Made by a program: the position numbers and the translations under genes. Source: Profundibacter amoris (GTDB taxonomy: Bacteria; Pseudomonadota; Alphaproteobacteria; Rhodobacterales; Rhodobacteraceae). From it: 64,000 nt of DNA. Each line of letters begins with the position of its first letter. The stretch's first letter is position 1. The stretch is from NCBI RefSeq assembly GCF_003544895.1, contig NZ_CP032125.1, positions 350,001 through 414,000 on the forward strand. Reading direction: 5' to 3'. The notes beneath the pieces are model-generated. The model was not told where the DNA came from. It saw only the letters and a list, made by a program, of their open reading frames with translations, and did not search any database. Positions 44,988 to 54,447 of this stretch are shown here, one piece after another.

Positions 44988-45416
44988 ATGGACAGGACTG
45001 GAAAATGCCTATGCGGTGCCGTGCGTTTCACGATCCGTGATCTGAATACCGAATTCGGCACCTGCCATTGCAAGATGTGCCAACGCTGGGCGGGATCGGC
45101 TCTGCTGGGGTTGACGGTTCCGGCCGATACGGTCCGTTTTGAAGGCATAGAAAACGTCAAACGCTATCAATCCTCGGACTGGGCGGAACGGACGTGGTGT
45201 GGGAAATGTGGCTCGGGCCTGTGGTATCGGGTGACAGCAGAGGGGCCGCATCACGGCTTTTACCACATGCCGATTGGCCTGTTGGATGATACATCCGGCC
45301 TGACCATGTCCCGCGAGATTTTCACGGATACAAAGCCCGATTGTGTAACGTTTGAAGGTGATCGGGAGCGGTTGGATACGGCGGCAACGCTGGCATTGTT
45401 CGGGGTGACAGAATGA
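44988..45416 (+). CDS. GFA (CENP-V/glutathione-dependent formaldehyde-activating) family protein
   Basis: A 142-residue zinc protein. The GFA cysteine pattern is complete: GKCLCGAVRF, then CHCKMCQRW, then WCGKCGSGLWYR. The family includes Gfa, proposed to condense formaldehyde with glutathione, but most members are uncharacterised. GGAGG precedes the ATG. It lies between gltD and gltB, and its end overlaps the next gene by four bases. Confidence 0.88.
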   Translation: MDRTGKCLCGAVRFTIRDLNTEFGTCHCKMCQRWAGSALLGLTVPADTVRFEGIENVKRYQSSDWAERTWCGKCGSGLWYRVTAEGPHHGFYHMPIGLLDDTSGLTMSREIFTDTKPDCVTFEGDRERLDTAATLALFGVTE

Positions 45417-46135
45417 AGTGGTTGATTGCAATTCTGGCGGTTTCACCCGTCGTCGTGACCGCCGGCACCTTCACCCCGCCCAAGGGCTGCACCGCCTATC
45501 TGACGGTGCAATTGAGCAGTTGCAGGGTCGAGCAACACTGGACCTGTGCGGGGGATCCCGAAGGCGACCACTGGGCGCTGACGATCGATGCGGATGGCCC
45601 CAGTTATTTGCAGCATTTGGACCGTGAATTCCGATGGCTGGAAAACTACCCGCTGCCGGGTGATTTCAAACGGACGTTAAGGCAGCCTGAAGCAGACCCG
45701 AATTCCCTGACGGATTTGCTTGAAAAAGGGCGGGACGATTTTGATTTTGAGCAAACCGTGCTGCGCGGCGGCAAGCCGTTTGCGACCGAACATGTCACCG
45801 GCTTTGACAAGCTGACCGGAACAAAGGTGCGGATTGATGGCGAAGATCTGCTGGTGACCGAGTTTAAATTTCAGGTCGAAAGCAAATCGGGGGGCGATAC
45901 ATCCCGCACCTATGGCAACCAGTATGTCAGCCCGAAGTTTCGTCTGTTTTTTCAGGGCCGCGAGACCGAAGAGGTTGGCGGCGAAACCTATCAATACGAT
46001 GAAAAGCCCATGCTGTTTAGCGAACCGGGCGAGGCCGGATTTCTGGCGGACAAGCCGAAATTCGGGTGTGACGAGATGATGTCGGGGCTGCAAATGCCTT
46101 TGGCCACCGCAAAGGAGAGACGCGATGAACTATGA
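45413..46135 (+). CDS. Hypothetical exported protein between gltD and gltB
   Basis: A 240-residue protein with a short signal peptide (MKWLIAILAVSPVVVTAG). Mature cysteines in KGCTAYLTVQLSSCRVEQHW and TCAGDPEGDH, and later KFGCDEMM, could form disulfides. The body is rich in charged beta-strand-like segments, for example EEVGGETYQYDEKPMLFSEP. It overlaps the GFA gene by ATGA and gltB by 11 bases, so it is translated with them. I recognise no domain; related proteins seem to sit at this place in other Rhodobacteraceae, from memory. Confidence 0.8.
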   Translation: MKWLIAILAVSPVVVTAGTFTPPKGCTAYLTVQLSSCRVEQHWTCAGDPEGDHWALTIDADGPSYLQHLDREFRWLENYPLPGDFKRTLRQPEADPNSLTDLLEKGRDDFDFEQTVLRGGKPFATEHVTGFDKLTGTKVRIDGEDLLVTEFKFQVESKSGGDTSRTYGNQYVSPKFRLFFQGRETEEVGGETYQYDEKPMLFSEPGEAGFLADKPKFGCDEMMSGLQMPLATAKERRDEL

Positions 46136-49100
46136 TGTGAACTGGGCCAAGGAACAACAGGACCGGCGCGAATGGCTGGCTGAAAACGGCATGTATTCCG
46201 AGGCCGAGGAGCATTCCTCTTGCGGGGTTGGTCTGGTCGTTTCCGTGGATGGAAAACCCAGCCGCAAAGTGGTGGAAAACGGCATTTCCGCGCTCAAGGC
46301 GGTCTGGCATCGCGGGGCGGTGGATGCCGATGGAAAAACTGGTGACGGGGCTGGCATACACGTTCAGATTCCAGTGCGGTTTTTCTATGACCAGATTGAG
46401 CGCACGGGCCATAAGCCGCGGATGGACGAATTGGTTGCCATTGGTCAGGTATTCCTGCCGCGCGAAGATTTCGGCGCGCAGGAACATTGCCGGACCATTG
46501 TGGAAACCGAGGTTCTGCGCATGGGCTATCATATTTACGGCTGGCGTCAGGTGCCGGTGAATGTGGGCTGTCTGGGCGAAAAGGCCAACGCCACCCGTCC
46601 CGAGATCGAGCAGATTCTGATTTCCAACTGCAAAGGTGTGGACGAGGACACATTCGAGCGCGAATTATATGTGATCCGCCGTCGGATCGAAAAGGCGGCA
46701 GTCGAGGCGAATATCAGCGGGCTGTATCTGTGCTCGCTGTCCTGCCGCTCGATCATATACAAGGGCATGATGCTGGCCGAACAAGTGGCCGAATTTTATC
46801 CCGACCTGATGGACGAAAGGTTCGAAAGCGCCTTTGCGCTGTATCACCAGCGTTATTCCACCAACACATTCCCGCAATGGTGGCTGGCCCAGCCGTTCCG
46901 CATGTTGGCCCATAACGGCGAAATCAACACGTTGAAGGGCAATGTGAACTGGATGAAAAGCCACGAAATCCGCATGGCTTCATCCGCGTTTGGCGAACTG
47001 GCCGAAGACATCAAGCCGATCATATCGGGCGGGTCCAGCGACAGTGCGGCGCTGGATTCGGTGTTCGAGGTGCTGGTGCGGGCCGGACGCAACGCGCCGA
47101 TGGCGAAAACCATGATGGTGCCTGAAAGCTGGAGCAAACGGGCGGTGGAACTGCCCGAACCGTGGCGCGATATGTACTCCTACTGCAATTCGGTGATGGA
47201 GCCATGGGACGGCCCCGCCGCCCTGGCCATGACCGACGGGCGCTGGGTTTGCGCGGGGCTGGATCGCAACGGGTTACGCCCAATGCGCTATGTGGTCACC
47301 GGCGATGGTCTGTTGATGGCCGGATCCGAGGCCGGAATGGTGCCAACGGACGAGGCCAGCGTGGTGCGCAAGGGCGCGCTGGGACCGGGGCAGATGATTG
47401 CGGTGGATATGAAAGAAGGCAAGCTGTTCAAGGACCGCGAGCTAAAGGACATGCTGGCCGCCAGTCAGCCGTTTGGCGATTGGGTTGGTAAGATTGTTGA
47501 TTTGGAAGACACGCTGGATGGGATTTCCGAGGCTTCGATTTTCACGGGCGCGGAACTGCGCAAACGCCAGATCGCGGCGGGCTATTCGGTCGAGGAGTTA
47601 GAGCAGATTCTGGCGCCGATGGCCGAGGATGGCAAAGAGGTTCTGGCCAGCATGGGGGACGACACGCCCTCGGCCGTGCTGTCGGAACGCTATCGTCCGC
47701 TAAGCCATTTCTTCCGGCAGAATTTTTCGCAGGTGACAAACCCGCCGATCGACAGTTTGCGTGAATATCGGGTGATGAGCCTGAAAACCCGTTTCGGCAA
47801 TCTAAAGAACGTGCTGGACGAAAGCAGCAGCCAGACTGAAATTCTGGTGCTGGAAAGCCCCTTTGTCGGCAACGCACAATTTGCCAAACTGCTGGAGCAT
47901 CTGGGCGATTCCGTGGTGGCGATTGACTGTTCCTATGATGCGGACGCGGGCGAAGGTGCGCTGCAAGAGGCCCTGACACGGATCAGAAGCGAGGCCGAGG
48001 ATGCGGTGCGTTCCGGTGCCGGACATATCGTTTTGACGGATGAAGAGCAGAATGAAAACCGCGTGCCGCTGCCGATGATCTTGGCGACCAGCGCGGTGCA
48101 TTCATGGCTGACGCGCAAAGGTTTGCGCACCTTCTGCTCGATTAATGTGCGCTCGGCGGAATGTATTGACCCGCACTATTTCGCGGTGCTGATCGGCTGT
48201 GGTGCGACCGTGGTCAACGCCTATCTGGCCGAGGATAGCTTGGCAGACCGGATTGAACGGGGCCTGCTGGATTGCACCCTGACCGAGGCCGTTGCCCGTT
48301 ACCGCGCGGCGATTGACGCGGGGCTGTTGAAAATCATGGCCAAGATGGGGATCAGCGTGATTTCGTCCTATCGTGGCGGCCTGAACTTCGAGGCCGTGGG
48401 CCTGTCCCGCGCAATGGTGGCCGAATATTTCCCCGGCATGACCAGCCGTATTTCCGGCATCGGCTTGCACGGCATCCAGCGCAAGCTGGGTAAGGTGCAC
48501 GCGATGGGCTGGCGCGGCGGGCAGGATGTGCTGCCGATCGGCGGTTTCTACAAGGCGCGGCGCACCGGCGAAACCCATGCGTGGACGGCCAACAATATGC
48601 ATCTGATGCAGTCGGCTTGCGACAAGGCATCGTTCGAATTGTGGATGCGCTATTCCAAGGCGATGCACAGTAACCCGCCGATCAACCTGCGCGATCTGAT
48701 GGATTTCAAACCGCTGGGCAAAGCCATCCCGATTGAAGAGGTCGAGAGCATTACCGCGATCCGCAAGCGGTTTGTTACGCCGGGCATGTCGCTGGGCGCG
48801 CTGTCGCCCGAGGCGCACAAGCTGCTGAATGTGGCGATGAACCGGATCGGCGCGAAATCGGACAGCGGCGAGGGCGGCGAGGATCCGGCGCATTTCGTGC
48901 CGGAACCCAATGGCGACAACCCGTCGGCCAAGATCAAGCAGGTGGCCTCGGGCCGGTTCGGGGTAACGGCGGAATATCTGAACCAGTGCGAGGAACTGGA
49001 GATCAAGGTGGCGCAGGGCGCCAAACCCGGCGAGGGCGGGCAGTTGCCCGGCATGAAGGTTACCGACCTGATTGCGCGCCTGCGTCATTCGACCAAAGGC

Positions 49101-50657
49101 GTGACGCTGATTTCCCCGCCGCCGCATCACGATATTTACAGTATCGAGGATCTGGCACAGCTGATTTACGATCTGAAGCAGATCAATCCGCGCGCCAAGG
49201 TGACGGTGAAACTGGTGGCCAGTTCCGGCGTCGGCACGATTGCCGCCGGCGTGGTCAAGGCCAAGGCCGATGTGATCCTGATTTCCGGTCACAACGGCGG
49301 CACCGGTGCCAGCCCCGCGACCAGCATCAAATATGCCGGCCTGCCGTGGGAAATGGGCTTGACCGAGGCACATCAGGTTCTGGCAATGAACAACCTGCGC
49401 GAACGGGTGACATTGCGCACCGATGGTGGTTTGCGTACGGGCCGCGACATTGTGATGGCAGCAATGATGGGGGCCGAGGAATACGGCATCGGCACCGCCG
49501 CGCTGATTTCGATGGGTTGCATCATGGTGCGCCAGTGTCAGAGCAATACTTGCCCGGTCGGCATATGCACACAGGACGAACGCCTGCGCGCAAAATTCAC
49601 GGGCACGGCGGACAAAGTGGTGAACCTGATCACTTTCTACGCACAGGAAGTGCGGGAAATTCTGGCGTCCATCGGCGCACGGTCGCTGGACGAGGTGATC
49701 GGGCGCGCCGATTTGCTGGGTCAGGTTTCGCGTGGTTCTGCCCATCTGGATGATCTGGATTTGAATCCATTGCTGATCAGTGTCGATGCGGGTCAAGGGA
49801 TTACCTATGACCGCTACAAGCCGCGCAACGAGGTGCCCGATACACTGGACGCCGAGATCGTCAAGGACGCCGCACGCTTCCTGAATGACGGGGAAAAGAT
49901 GCAGCTGCAATATGCGGTGCAGAATACGCACCGAACAATTGGCACACGAACCTCGAGCCATATCGTGCGCAACTTCGGTATGCGCAATTCGCTACAACCC
50001 GATCACCTGACGGTAAAGCTGACCGGCTCGGCAGGTCAGTCGCTTGGCGCGTTCGCGGCACCGGGCCTGAAACTGGAAGTGGCAGGTGATGCCAACGATT
50101 ATGTCGGCAAGGGCCTGTCGGGCGGCACCATCGTGGTGCGCCCGCCGATGGTTAGCCCGCTGGTGGCCTCGGACAATGCGATCATCGGTAACACGGTGCT
50201 TTATGGTGCGACCGATGGTTACCTGTTTGCCGCCGGACGTGCAGGCGAACGGTTTGCGGTGCGCAACTCGGGCGCCAAGGTGGTGATCGAGGGCTGTGGC
50301 ACCTGTGGCTGTGAATATATGACCGGCGGGGTGGCCGTTATTCTGGGCCGGATCGGCGCGAATTTCGGTGCGGGAATGACCGGTGGCATGGCCTATGTCT
50401 ATGATCCGGACGGGTTGGCGCAAGAGCTGATGAACCGCGAAACGCTGGTCACCTGTCCGGTGACGATGCCCCATTGGGAGGCCGAACTGAAGGGATTGAT
50501 CGAGCGCCATTTGGCGGAAACCGGCAGCCGCAAGGCGCGTGATATACTGCACCACTGGGATAAGTCGCGCGGGCATTTTGTGCAGGTCTGCCCCAAGGAA
50601 ATGCTGAACAGTCTGCCGCATCCGCTGTGGATCGAAGCGGGGCAGGAGACGGCGTAG
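46125..50657 (+). CDS. gltB: Glutamate synthase (NADPH) large subunit
   Basis: A 1510-residue enzyme, normal for the family. Class II glutamine amidotransferase domain: nucleophile C33 in HSSCGVGLVV (the N-terminal 32 residues would have to be removed as a propeptide), with HNGEINTLKGN further on. The FMN-binding synthase domain has SDSGEGGEDPAHF and SGHNGGTGASPATSIKYAGL; the [3Fe-4S] cysteines are in MGCIMVRQCQSNTCPVGICT near 1130-1146. The C-terminal GXGXG beta-helix domain has GRIGANFGAGMTGGMAYVYD. A 619-codon open frame on the opposite strand is only a shadow of this gene. Confidence 0.96.
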   Translation: MNYDVNWAKEQQDRREWLAENGMYSEAEEHSSCGVGLVVSVDGKPSRKVVENGISALKAVWHRGAVDADGKTGDGAGIHVQIPVRFFYDQIERTGHKPRMDELVAIGQVFLPREDFGAQEHCRTIVETEVLRMGYHIYGWRQVPVNVGCLGEKANATRPEIEQILISNCKGVDEDTFERELYVIRRRIEKAAVEANISGLYLCSLSCRSIIYKGMMLAEQVAEFYPDLMDERFESAFALYHQRYSTNTFPQWWLAQPFRMLAHNGEINTLKGNVNWMKSHEIRMASSAFGELAEDIKPIISGGSSDSAALDSVFEVLVRAGRNAPMAKTMMVPESWSKRAVELPEPWRDMYSYCNSVMEPWDGPAALAMTDGRWVCAGLDRNGLRPMRYVVTGDGLLMAGSEAGMVPTDEASVVRKGALGPGQMIAVDMKEGKLFKDRELKDMLAASQPFGDWVGKIVDLEDTLDGISEASIFTGAELRKRQIAAGYSVEELEQILAPMAEDGKEVLASMGDDTPSAVLSERYRPLSHFFRQNFSQVTNPPIDSLREYRVMSLKTRFGNLKNVLDESSSQTEILVLESPFVGNAQFAKLLEHLGDSVVAIDCSYDADAGEGALQEALTRIRSEAEDAVRSGAGHIVLTDEEQNENRVPLPMILATSAVHSWLTRKGLRTFCSINVRSAECIDPHYFAVLIGCGATVVNAYLAEDSLADRIERGLLDCTLTEAVARYRAAIDAGLLKIMAKMGISVISSYRGGLNFEAVGLSRAMVAEYFPGMTSRISGIGLHGIQRKLGKVHAMGWRGGQDVLPIGGFYKARRTGETHAWTANNMHLMQSACDKASFELWMRYSKAMHSNPPINLRDLMDFKPLGKAIPIEEVESITAIRKRFVTPGMSLGALSPEAHKLLNVAMNRIGAKSDSGEGGEDPAHFVPEPNGDNPSAKIKQVASGRFGVTAEYLNQCEELEIKVAQGAKPGEGGQLPGMKVTDLIARLRHSTKGVTLISPPPHHDIYSIEDLAQLIYDLKQINPRAKVTVKLVASSGVGTIAAGVVKAKADVILISGHNGGTGASPATSIKYAGLPWEMGLTEAHQVLAMNNLRERVTLRTDGGLRTGRDIVMAAMMGAEEYGIGTAALISMGCIMVRQCQSNTCPVGICTQDERLRAKFTGTADKVVNLITFYAQEVREILASIGARSLDEVIGRADLLGQVSRGSAHLDDLDLNPLLISVDAGQGITYDRYKPRNEVPDTLDAEIVKDAARFLNDGEKMQLQYAVQNTHRTIGTRTSSHIVRNFGMRNSLQPDHLTVKLTGSAGQSLGAFAAPGLKLEVAGDANDYVGKGLSGGTIVVRPPMVSPLVASDNAIIGNTVLYGATDGYLFAAGRAGERFAVRNSGAKVVIEGCGTCGCEYMTGGVAVILGRIGANFGAGMTGGMAYVYDPDGLAQELMNRETLVTCPVTMPHWEAELKGLIERHLAETGSRKARDILHHWDKSRGHFVQVCPKEMLNSLPHPLWIEAGQETA

Positions 50658-50686
50658 ACCTATCTAACCATCAGTAAATAAATAAC

Positions 50687-50722
50687 AAAGCCCATCTTTG
50701 CCATGCTGCAAAGGTGGGCTTT
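50687..50722 (+). terminator. Terminator hairpin after gltB
   Basis: Fourteen-base arms AAAGCCCATCTTTG and CAAAGGTGGGCTTT, one G-T pair, eight-base loop. It lies 30 bases after the gltB stop. The T-run is only three bases, partly inside the stem. Confidence 0.75.
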
Positions 50723-50828
50723 GACGTTGGGTAAGGAATCCATGACTTGTGAGACGGCGCGTTTGGGAGTGTTCTGTAGTCAGACGCAATATTTACAGGG
50801 CGGAGACGCCAATTTTTGGAGAAAGACC

Positions 50829-51515
50829 ATGACGAATTTTGCAAAAGTAGTTTCAGGTATTATCGCGGCCACAGTTGGCCTGACCCTTACTGCAACATCG
50901 GTTCTGGCGGTTGAAGCGACAGCAAAATCAGCGGTGAACGTGCGCTCGGGGCCAGGGGTCAGCTATGGCAAAGTTGATGCGTTGTATGGTGGCGAGGCCG
51001 TCGAGATAACCGAATGCCGAGGCAACTGGTGCCACATCCAGCATCCGGGGCCGGATGGCTGGGTCAGCGGACGGTATCTGATTGCCGTTGAAGGGAGCAG
51101 CGAAGCTGGTGGTGGCACAGGTGGCAGCCGCAGTTCGGATGATGCAGCAGCGGCGGCGATTATTGGCGCGATTATCGGTGGTGTGATTGCGGGGCGTTCG
51201 TCCGATCCTGCACCGGCAGAGCCGGAACTGCCCTATGGGCCGGATACCTGCAAGCCGGGTTATGTCTGGCGGGATGCCATTCCGGGCGATCATGTTTGCG
51301 TGCGTCCCACACGGCGCTCGAAGGCGGCCCATGAAAATGCCATTGCCGGATCAAGGGTGGACCCGGCAGGTGCCTATGGTCCCAACACCTGCAAACCCGG
51401 TTTTGTCTGGCGCGAAGCCTATTCCGGTGATGTGGTCTGTGTGACGGGCGCACGCCGCGAACAGGTGCGCCTAGAAAACCGTGACGGCCCCAGCCACCGC
51501 GTTGTTGCGCCGTAA
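50829..51515 (+). CDS. Exported SH3-domain protein
   Basis: A 228-residue protein started at the ATG at 50829 after TTTTGGAGAAAGACC. Signal peptide: IIAATVGLTLTATSVLAVEA. A bacterial SH3 (SH3b/YgiM-like) domain covers about 30-85 (SAVNVRSGPGVSYGKVDALY, DGWVSGRYL). A glycine-zipper segment follows (AAAAAIIGAIIGGVIAGRSS), then two copies of a Cys-containing motif: YGPDTCKPGYVWRDAIPGDH with VCV, and YGPNTCKPGFVWREAYSGDV with VCV. The protein probably sits in the periplasm or outer membrane and binds cell-wall material; this is inference. Confidence 0.85.
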   Translation: MTNFAKVVSGIIAATVGLTLTATSVLAVEATAKSAVNVRSGPGVSYGKVDALYGGEAVEITECRGNWCHIQHPGPDGWVSGRYLIAVEGSSEAGGGTGGSRSSDDAAAAAIIGAIIGGVIAGRSSDPAPAEPELPYGPDTCKPGYVWRDAIPGDHVCVRPTRRSKAAHENAIAGSRVDPAGAYGPNTCKPGFVWREAYSGDVVCVTGARREQVRLENRDGPSHRVVAP

Positions 51516-51538
51516 AAGACAAGCCGTGCAAGCAAAGG

Positions 51539-51567
51539 AAAGCCCCTGCCATTTGGCGGGGGCTTTT
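51539..51567. terminator. Bidirectional terminator
   Basis: Arms AAAGCCCCTGCC and GGCGGGGGCTTT with a short loop; A-run on one side and TTTT on the other. It sits between the convergent SH3 gene and the HD-kinase gene and can serve both. Confidence 0.85.
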
Positions 51568-51570
51568 GGG

Positions 51571-52716
51571 TTAAGTGGATAAAATATAGGTGATTTCGTG
51601 GGCCTCGGTCATATCGGGTGGTTCCAGCTTGCGTGCCAGATTTTCAACCACCGGACGGGGAACGCTTTGGTTGCGGGCATTGTTTTGTGCCAACAGGCGG
51701 TCAGGAGGCACCTCGAGATAGATGATATGAATGCGCGCGCCGTAATCCCGCAACAGGCGCAGGACTTTGCCACGGGTCAGGCGGGTTGTGTTGGTGCCGT
51801 TCCAGATAAAATCCTGACCGGCGCGCAAATGCACTTTGGCCTGTTCATATGCAGCCTGAATTACCCTGCCCTGATTGCCGGTCGGGGCAATCCCCAATGT
51901 GTTTCTTAGGGCATCCAGACTGACCACTGGCAGGTCGGGCAAGGTGTTGCGGATCCAGGTATCCTTGCCGGTGCCGGGCAGGGCTGACATCAGATAGACG
52001 GTGCAGCGGAAATCCTCGTGTGCGACATAGGCCGGATCGCGGTCCTCGCGCTCCAGAAAGGCAAGGCGACTTTCGGCATTGGCAAAGGGATAGGAATGCG
52101 TCAGGCATCCTGCCTCGGCAAATTGTTCACGGGCAAGGGCCACGTTTTCCAGCACGGCTGCCTGATCGGCGCAGGTCCGGCCCAAGGCATCGGCACGGGC
52201 GTGCAGGCACAACAGGTCAGGGCGGCAAGTCAGGGATGTGGCAATCGCAAGGCGTTCGGGTAATGGGCGCTCAATCAGCCAGAACGGCAGTTGGTGGTGG
52301 GTGATGATCGCACAAATGCGTTCACGCCAATGGAATTCGGCCCCTGCATCACGCAACAGCCCGCGTGCAATGGCGGCACTCGTGCGGGAATGTCCACGCG
52401 ATGTGATGCGGCCGTTATCCTCATGCTTTGTCGTGGCGGGTTTGCCGATGTCGTGCAGGCATCCCGCCCAGAACAGCATTTCGCGGTCCTGAACCGGAAG
52501 GTTGCGCCAATCAGGGTCATCCACCAGCGCCTGAACCACCATGCGGGTATGGGTGCCGACATCGCCTTCGGCATGATGGATGGCATCCTGCGGGCAGTCG
52601 TCCAATGCGGCGAATTCTGGCCATAGCGCCCAAAGGCCGGGCCAGTCGATAGACCAGTCCGGTGCGGTTGGCACAAAGGACAGCAGTGTTGCGGGGTTAA
52701 TATGCTGTTTCATCAT
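51571..52716 (-). CDS. HD-Pnk: HD phosphohydrolase fused to polynucleotide kinase
   Basis: A 381-residue two-domain protein. The N-terminal HD domain has H48, H56 (HHAEGDVGTHTRMV) and H88-D89 in FWAGCLHDIGKPATT, with later His residues at GHSRT and ITHHQLP; it should remove 2',3'-cyclic or 3'-phosphates. The C-terminal P-loop kinase has Walker A LPGTGKDTW (K251) and the acceptor-side SLDALR (D268, R271), as in T4 Pnkp, to phosphorylate 5'-OH ends. This order equals that of Runella HD-Pnk, a known end-healing enzyme. Its start lies within the last 20 bases of the RNA ligase gene. Confidence 0.82.
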   Translation of the reverse strand: MMKQHINPATLLSFVPTAPDWSIDWPGLWALWPEFAALDDCPQDAIHHAEGDVGTHTRMVVQALVDDPDWRNLPVQDREMLFWAGCLHDIGKPATTKHEDNGRITSRGHSRTSAAIARGLLRDAGAEFHWRERICAIITHHQLPFWLIERPLPERLAIATSLTCRPDLLCLHARADALGRTCADQAAVLENVALAREQFAEAGCLTHSYPFANAESRLAFLEREDRDPAYVAHEDFRCTVYLMSALPGTGKDTWIRNTLPDLPVVSLDALRNTLGIAPTGNQGRVIQAAYEQAKVHLRAGQDFIWNGTNTTRLTRGKVLRLLRDYGARIHIIYLEVPPDRLLAQNNARNQSVPRPVVENLARKLEPPDMTEAHEITYILST

Positions 52717-53518
52717 ACGCCCCTTTCACGCCCAGCACGGGGGCGAATATATCAACCGTTTTGGCCAGTTGGTTTGGCAGGATCGGGCGGTCCTGCCAAT
52801 GACCCTCGGAGGATTGGATCGCTTGCAGAAAATCACCACGCACGTATTTGTAACGCTCGGTGACGATGCCATCCTGTTCCACCTTGAGATACAGCCCTTC
52901 GGCCAGATCACTATCCTCGGTCTGTTTTTCCACAAAATCGCTGCGGCTGCCGGATTGGGTGGCCGCCAAGGTCAGCGCATCCCGCCAGTTTGCCGATTTA
53001 TAGATCGAGGGGCGGATCAGGGTTTGGATCTGTGACAGGGAATTGACCATGCCCTGAAACAGCACCGGCACAGGAAGGATAGGCAAGCCGTGCAGCAGTT
53101 TACGGCGTGCTTGTGTTGACAGAAAACAATCGGTTTTGCGGTCATACACATCGAATTCCAGAAAGTAGTGCATCAGTTGGTCATAGAAAACGGTGTGTTT
53201 GGCATACATCCATTCGCCATACATCACATATTGGCTGCCCAAAACGATGCGCAGCCGGTCGGCGTGAGTAAAGGCCCATGTTTTCAGCAGGTCAAAATGG
53301 CGTTCACGGTAACCGCCGGTCAGGTAATGACCACGGCTTTGCAGCATCAGCCTACCGTCCATGTCAAAAGAGACCGCGCAATTTGCGCCATCCACCTTTT
53401 CCTCGATTGTCAGGAAGGCGTTTTTCAGTTCGGCAATCGGCTTATCGTCGCCAATATCACCATGCTGAAGGCGTGAACCCTCGATGTGCCGCGTGCGCGG
53501 GTATTTTAAGAGTGTCAT
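52697..53518 (-). CDS. RNA ligase family protein (Rnl-type)
   Basis: A 273-residue ATP-dependent nucleotidyltransferase. Motif I with the AMP-accepting lysine is EEKVDGANCAVSF (K41); motif III-like MYGEWMYAKH carries E102; motif IV is EGLYLKVE (E207) and motif V RYKYVRG (K224). These are the RNA_ligase family (PF09414) positions. It would seal 5'-phosphate/3'-OH RNA ends made by the HD-Pnk encoded directly downstream in the same operon. No toxin nuclease or RtcB is adjacent. Start at ATG 53518 with a weak GAGA. Confidence 0.82.
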   Translation of the reverse strand: MTLLKYPRTRHIEGSRLQHGDIGDDKPIAELKNAFLTIEEKVDGANCAVSFDMDGRLMLQSRGHYLTGGYRERHFDLLKTWAFTHADRLRIVLGSQYVMYGEWMYAKHTVFYDQLMHYFLEFDVYDRKTDCFLSTQARRKLLHGLPILPVPVLFQGMVNSLSQIQTLIRPSIYKSANWRDALTLAATQSGSRSDFVEKQTEDSDLAEGLYLKVEQDGIVTERYKYVRGDFLQAIQSSEGHWQDRPILPNQLAKTVDIFAPVLGVKGAYDETAY

Positions 53519-53728
53519 TGTAATATCTCACGAGATTGGAAAGGCGCCGGGCCTTTGCTGTGCAAACATAACAAACCGACCGGTGCGAAAGGCATCGGTG
53601 CGGTGGTTTCAAATATGCTGCGGGCGTTACATGGTTCTCTCGTGGGGTATGGGGTCGCGGTACGGGGTCTTTAGACGCTGGCGGGGTTTGCGGCAAGATC
53701 GGGTGATGCTGATGTGCCACACCGTGTG

Positions 53729-54316
53729 TCAAGAGAGCAACAGCCACAGTGCGACCCCCGCAAGGCAAATTGCAAAACCTGTGTTGATGCGGTGGGCGGC
53801 TGCGGGGCTGTTGAATAGGCGTGACAGGGTTTGACCGGCAAAGGTCCAGACCAGAAAGGCAAGCAAGTTGTTGGCGGTAAACAGGGTGGCGACAAGGGCG
53901 GTTTCGAACAATGTTTCGCCGGGAAACTGTGTAAACAACAACGCCATGATCAAATAGCCTTTGGGATTCAACAGCAGCAGAATTGCCCCGTCCAATGCCG
54001 TTGCAGGGCGGGTATCAGCAAGGGATTGCGCGTTGTGGCTGCGGTAGAGTTTAAAGGCCAGCCATAGCAGGTATATCGCACCAAGGGTTTGGATCAGGGT
54101 AAAGCTGCGGCTGGCCGGATCCAAAGCAACAGTAACCCCCGCGCCAATGGCAAAGCTGACGATCAGGGTTGCGGCGTGATATCCAAATGTGGCGGGTAGG
54201 GAGGCGGCCACGCCATAGCGGGCACCGAGGGCGGCAAAAAACATGTTGCCGGGGCCGGGGCTGTAGGCAAGCGGAAACAGGAACAAAAACAATAGCGGGA
54301 TTTGGTGGGGTGTCAT
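53729..54316 (-). CDS. LysE-family amino acid exporter
   Basis: A 195-residue six-helix membrane protein (LysE/RhtB family). The signature PLAYSPGPGNMFFAALGARY is at the N-terminus and LLLLNPKGYLIMALLFTQFP in the middle. AGGAA lies eight bases before the ATG at 54316, which is preferred to the ATG at 54334. Exports an amino acid or a derivative; the substrate cannot be told. Confidence 0.88.
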   Translation of the reverse strand: MTPHQIPLLFLFLFPLAYSPGPGNMFFAALGARYGVAASLPATFGYHAATLIVSFAIGAGVTVALDPASRSFTLIQTLGAIYLLWLAFKLYRSHNAQSLADTRPATALDGAILLLLNPKGYLIMALLFTQFPGETLFETALVATLFTANNLLAFLVWTFAGQTLSRLFNSPAAAHRINTGFAICLAGVALWLLLS

Positions 54317-54447
54317 ACGGGCTTCCTTTTCCATATGGGAAATAGGAAAGACAGCGGGGATCAGGCGACCCGGAAGATGCGCATTGTTCCCCTAAAACAT
54401 GTCGAACCAAATCGAATTCACCGACCCGACTCTAGGTGCGATACGCT

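Noticed and set aside
48102-49961. A 619-codon open frame antisense to gltB
   Set aside because: It is the mirror of a GC-rich, highly biased gene; its protein is rich in Arg, His and Gln and matches no family, while gltB is intact on the other strand.
53525-53536. Palindrome ATCTC-AC-GAGAT upstream of the RNA ligase
   Set aside because: Short arms of five bases occur often by chance; no second copy or promoter relation supports an operator.
53484-53834. A 116-codon plus-strand frame between the RNA ligase and LysE genes
   Set aside because: It overlaps the ends of both real genes antisense and has no ribosome binding site or domain.
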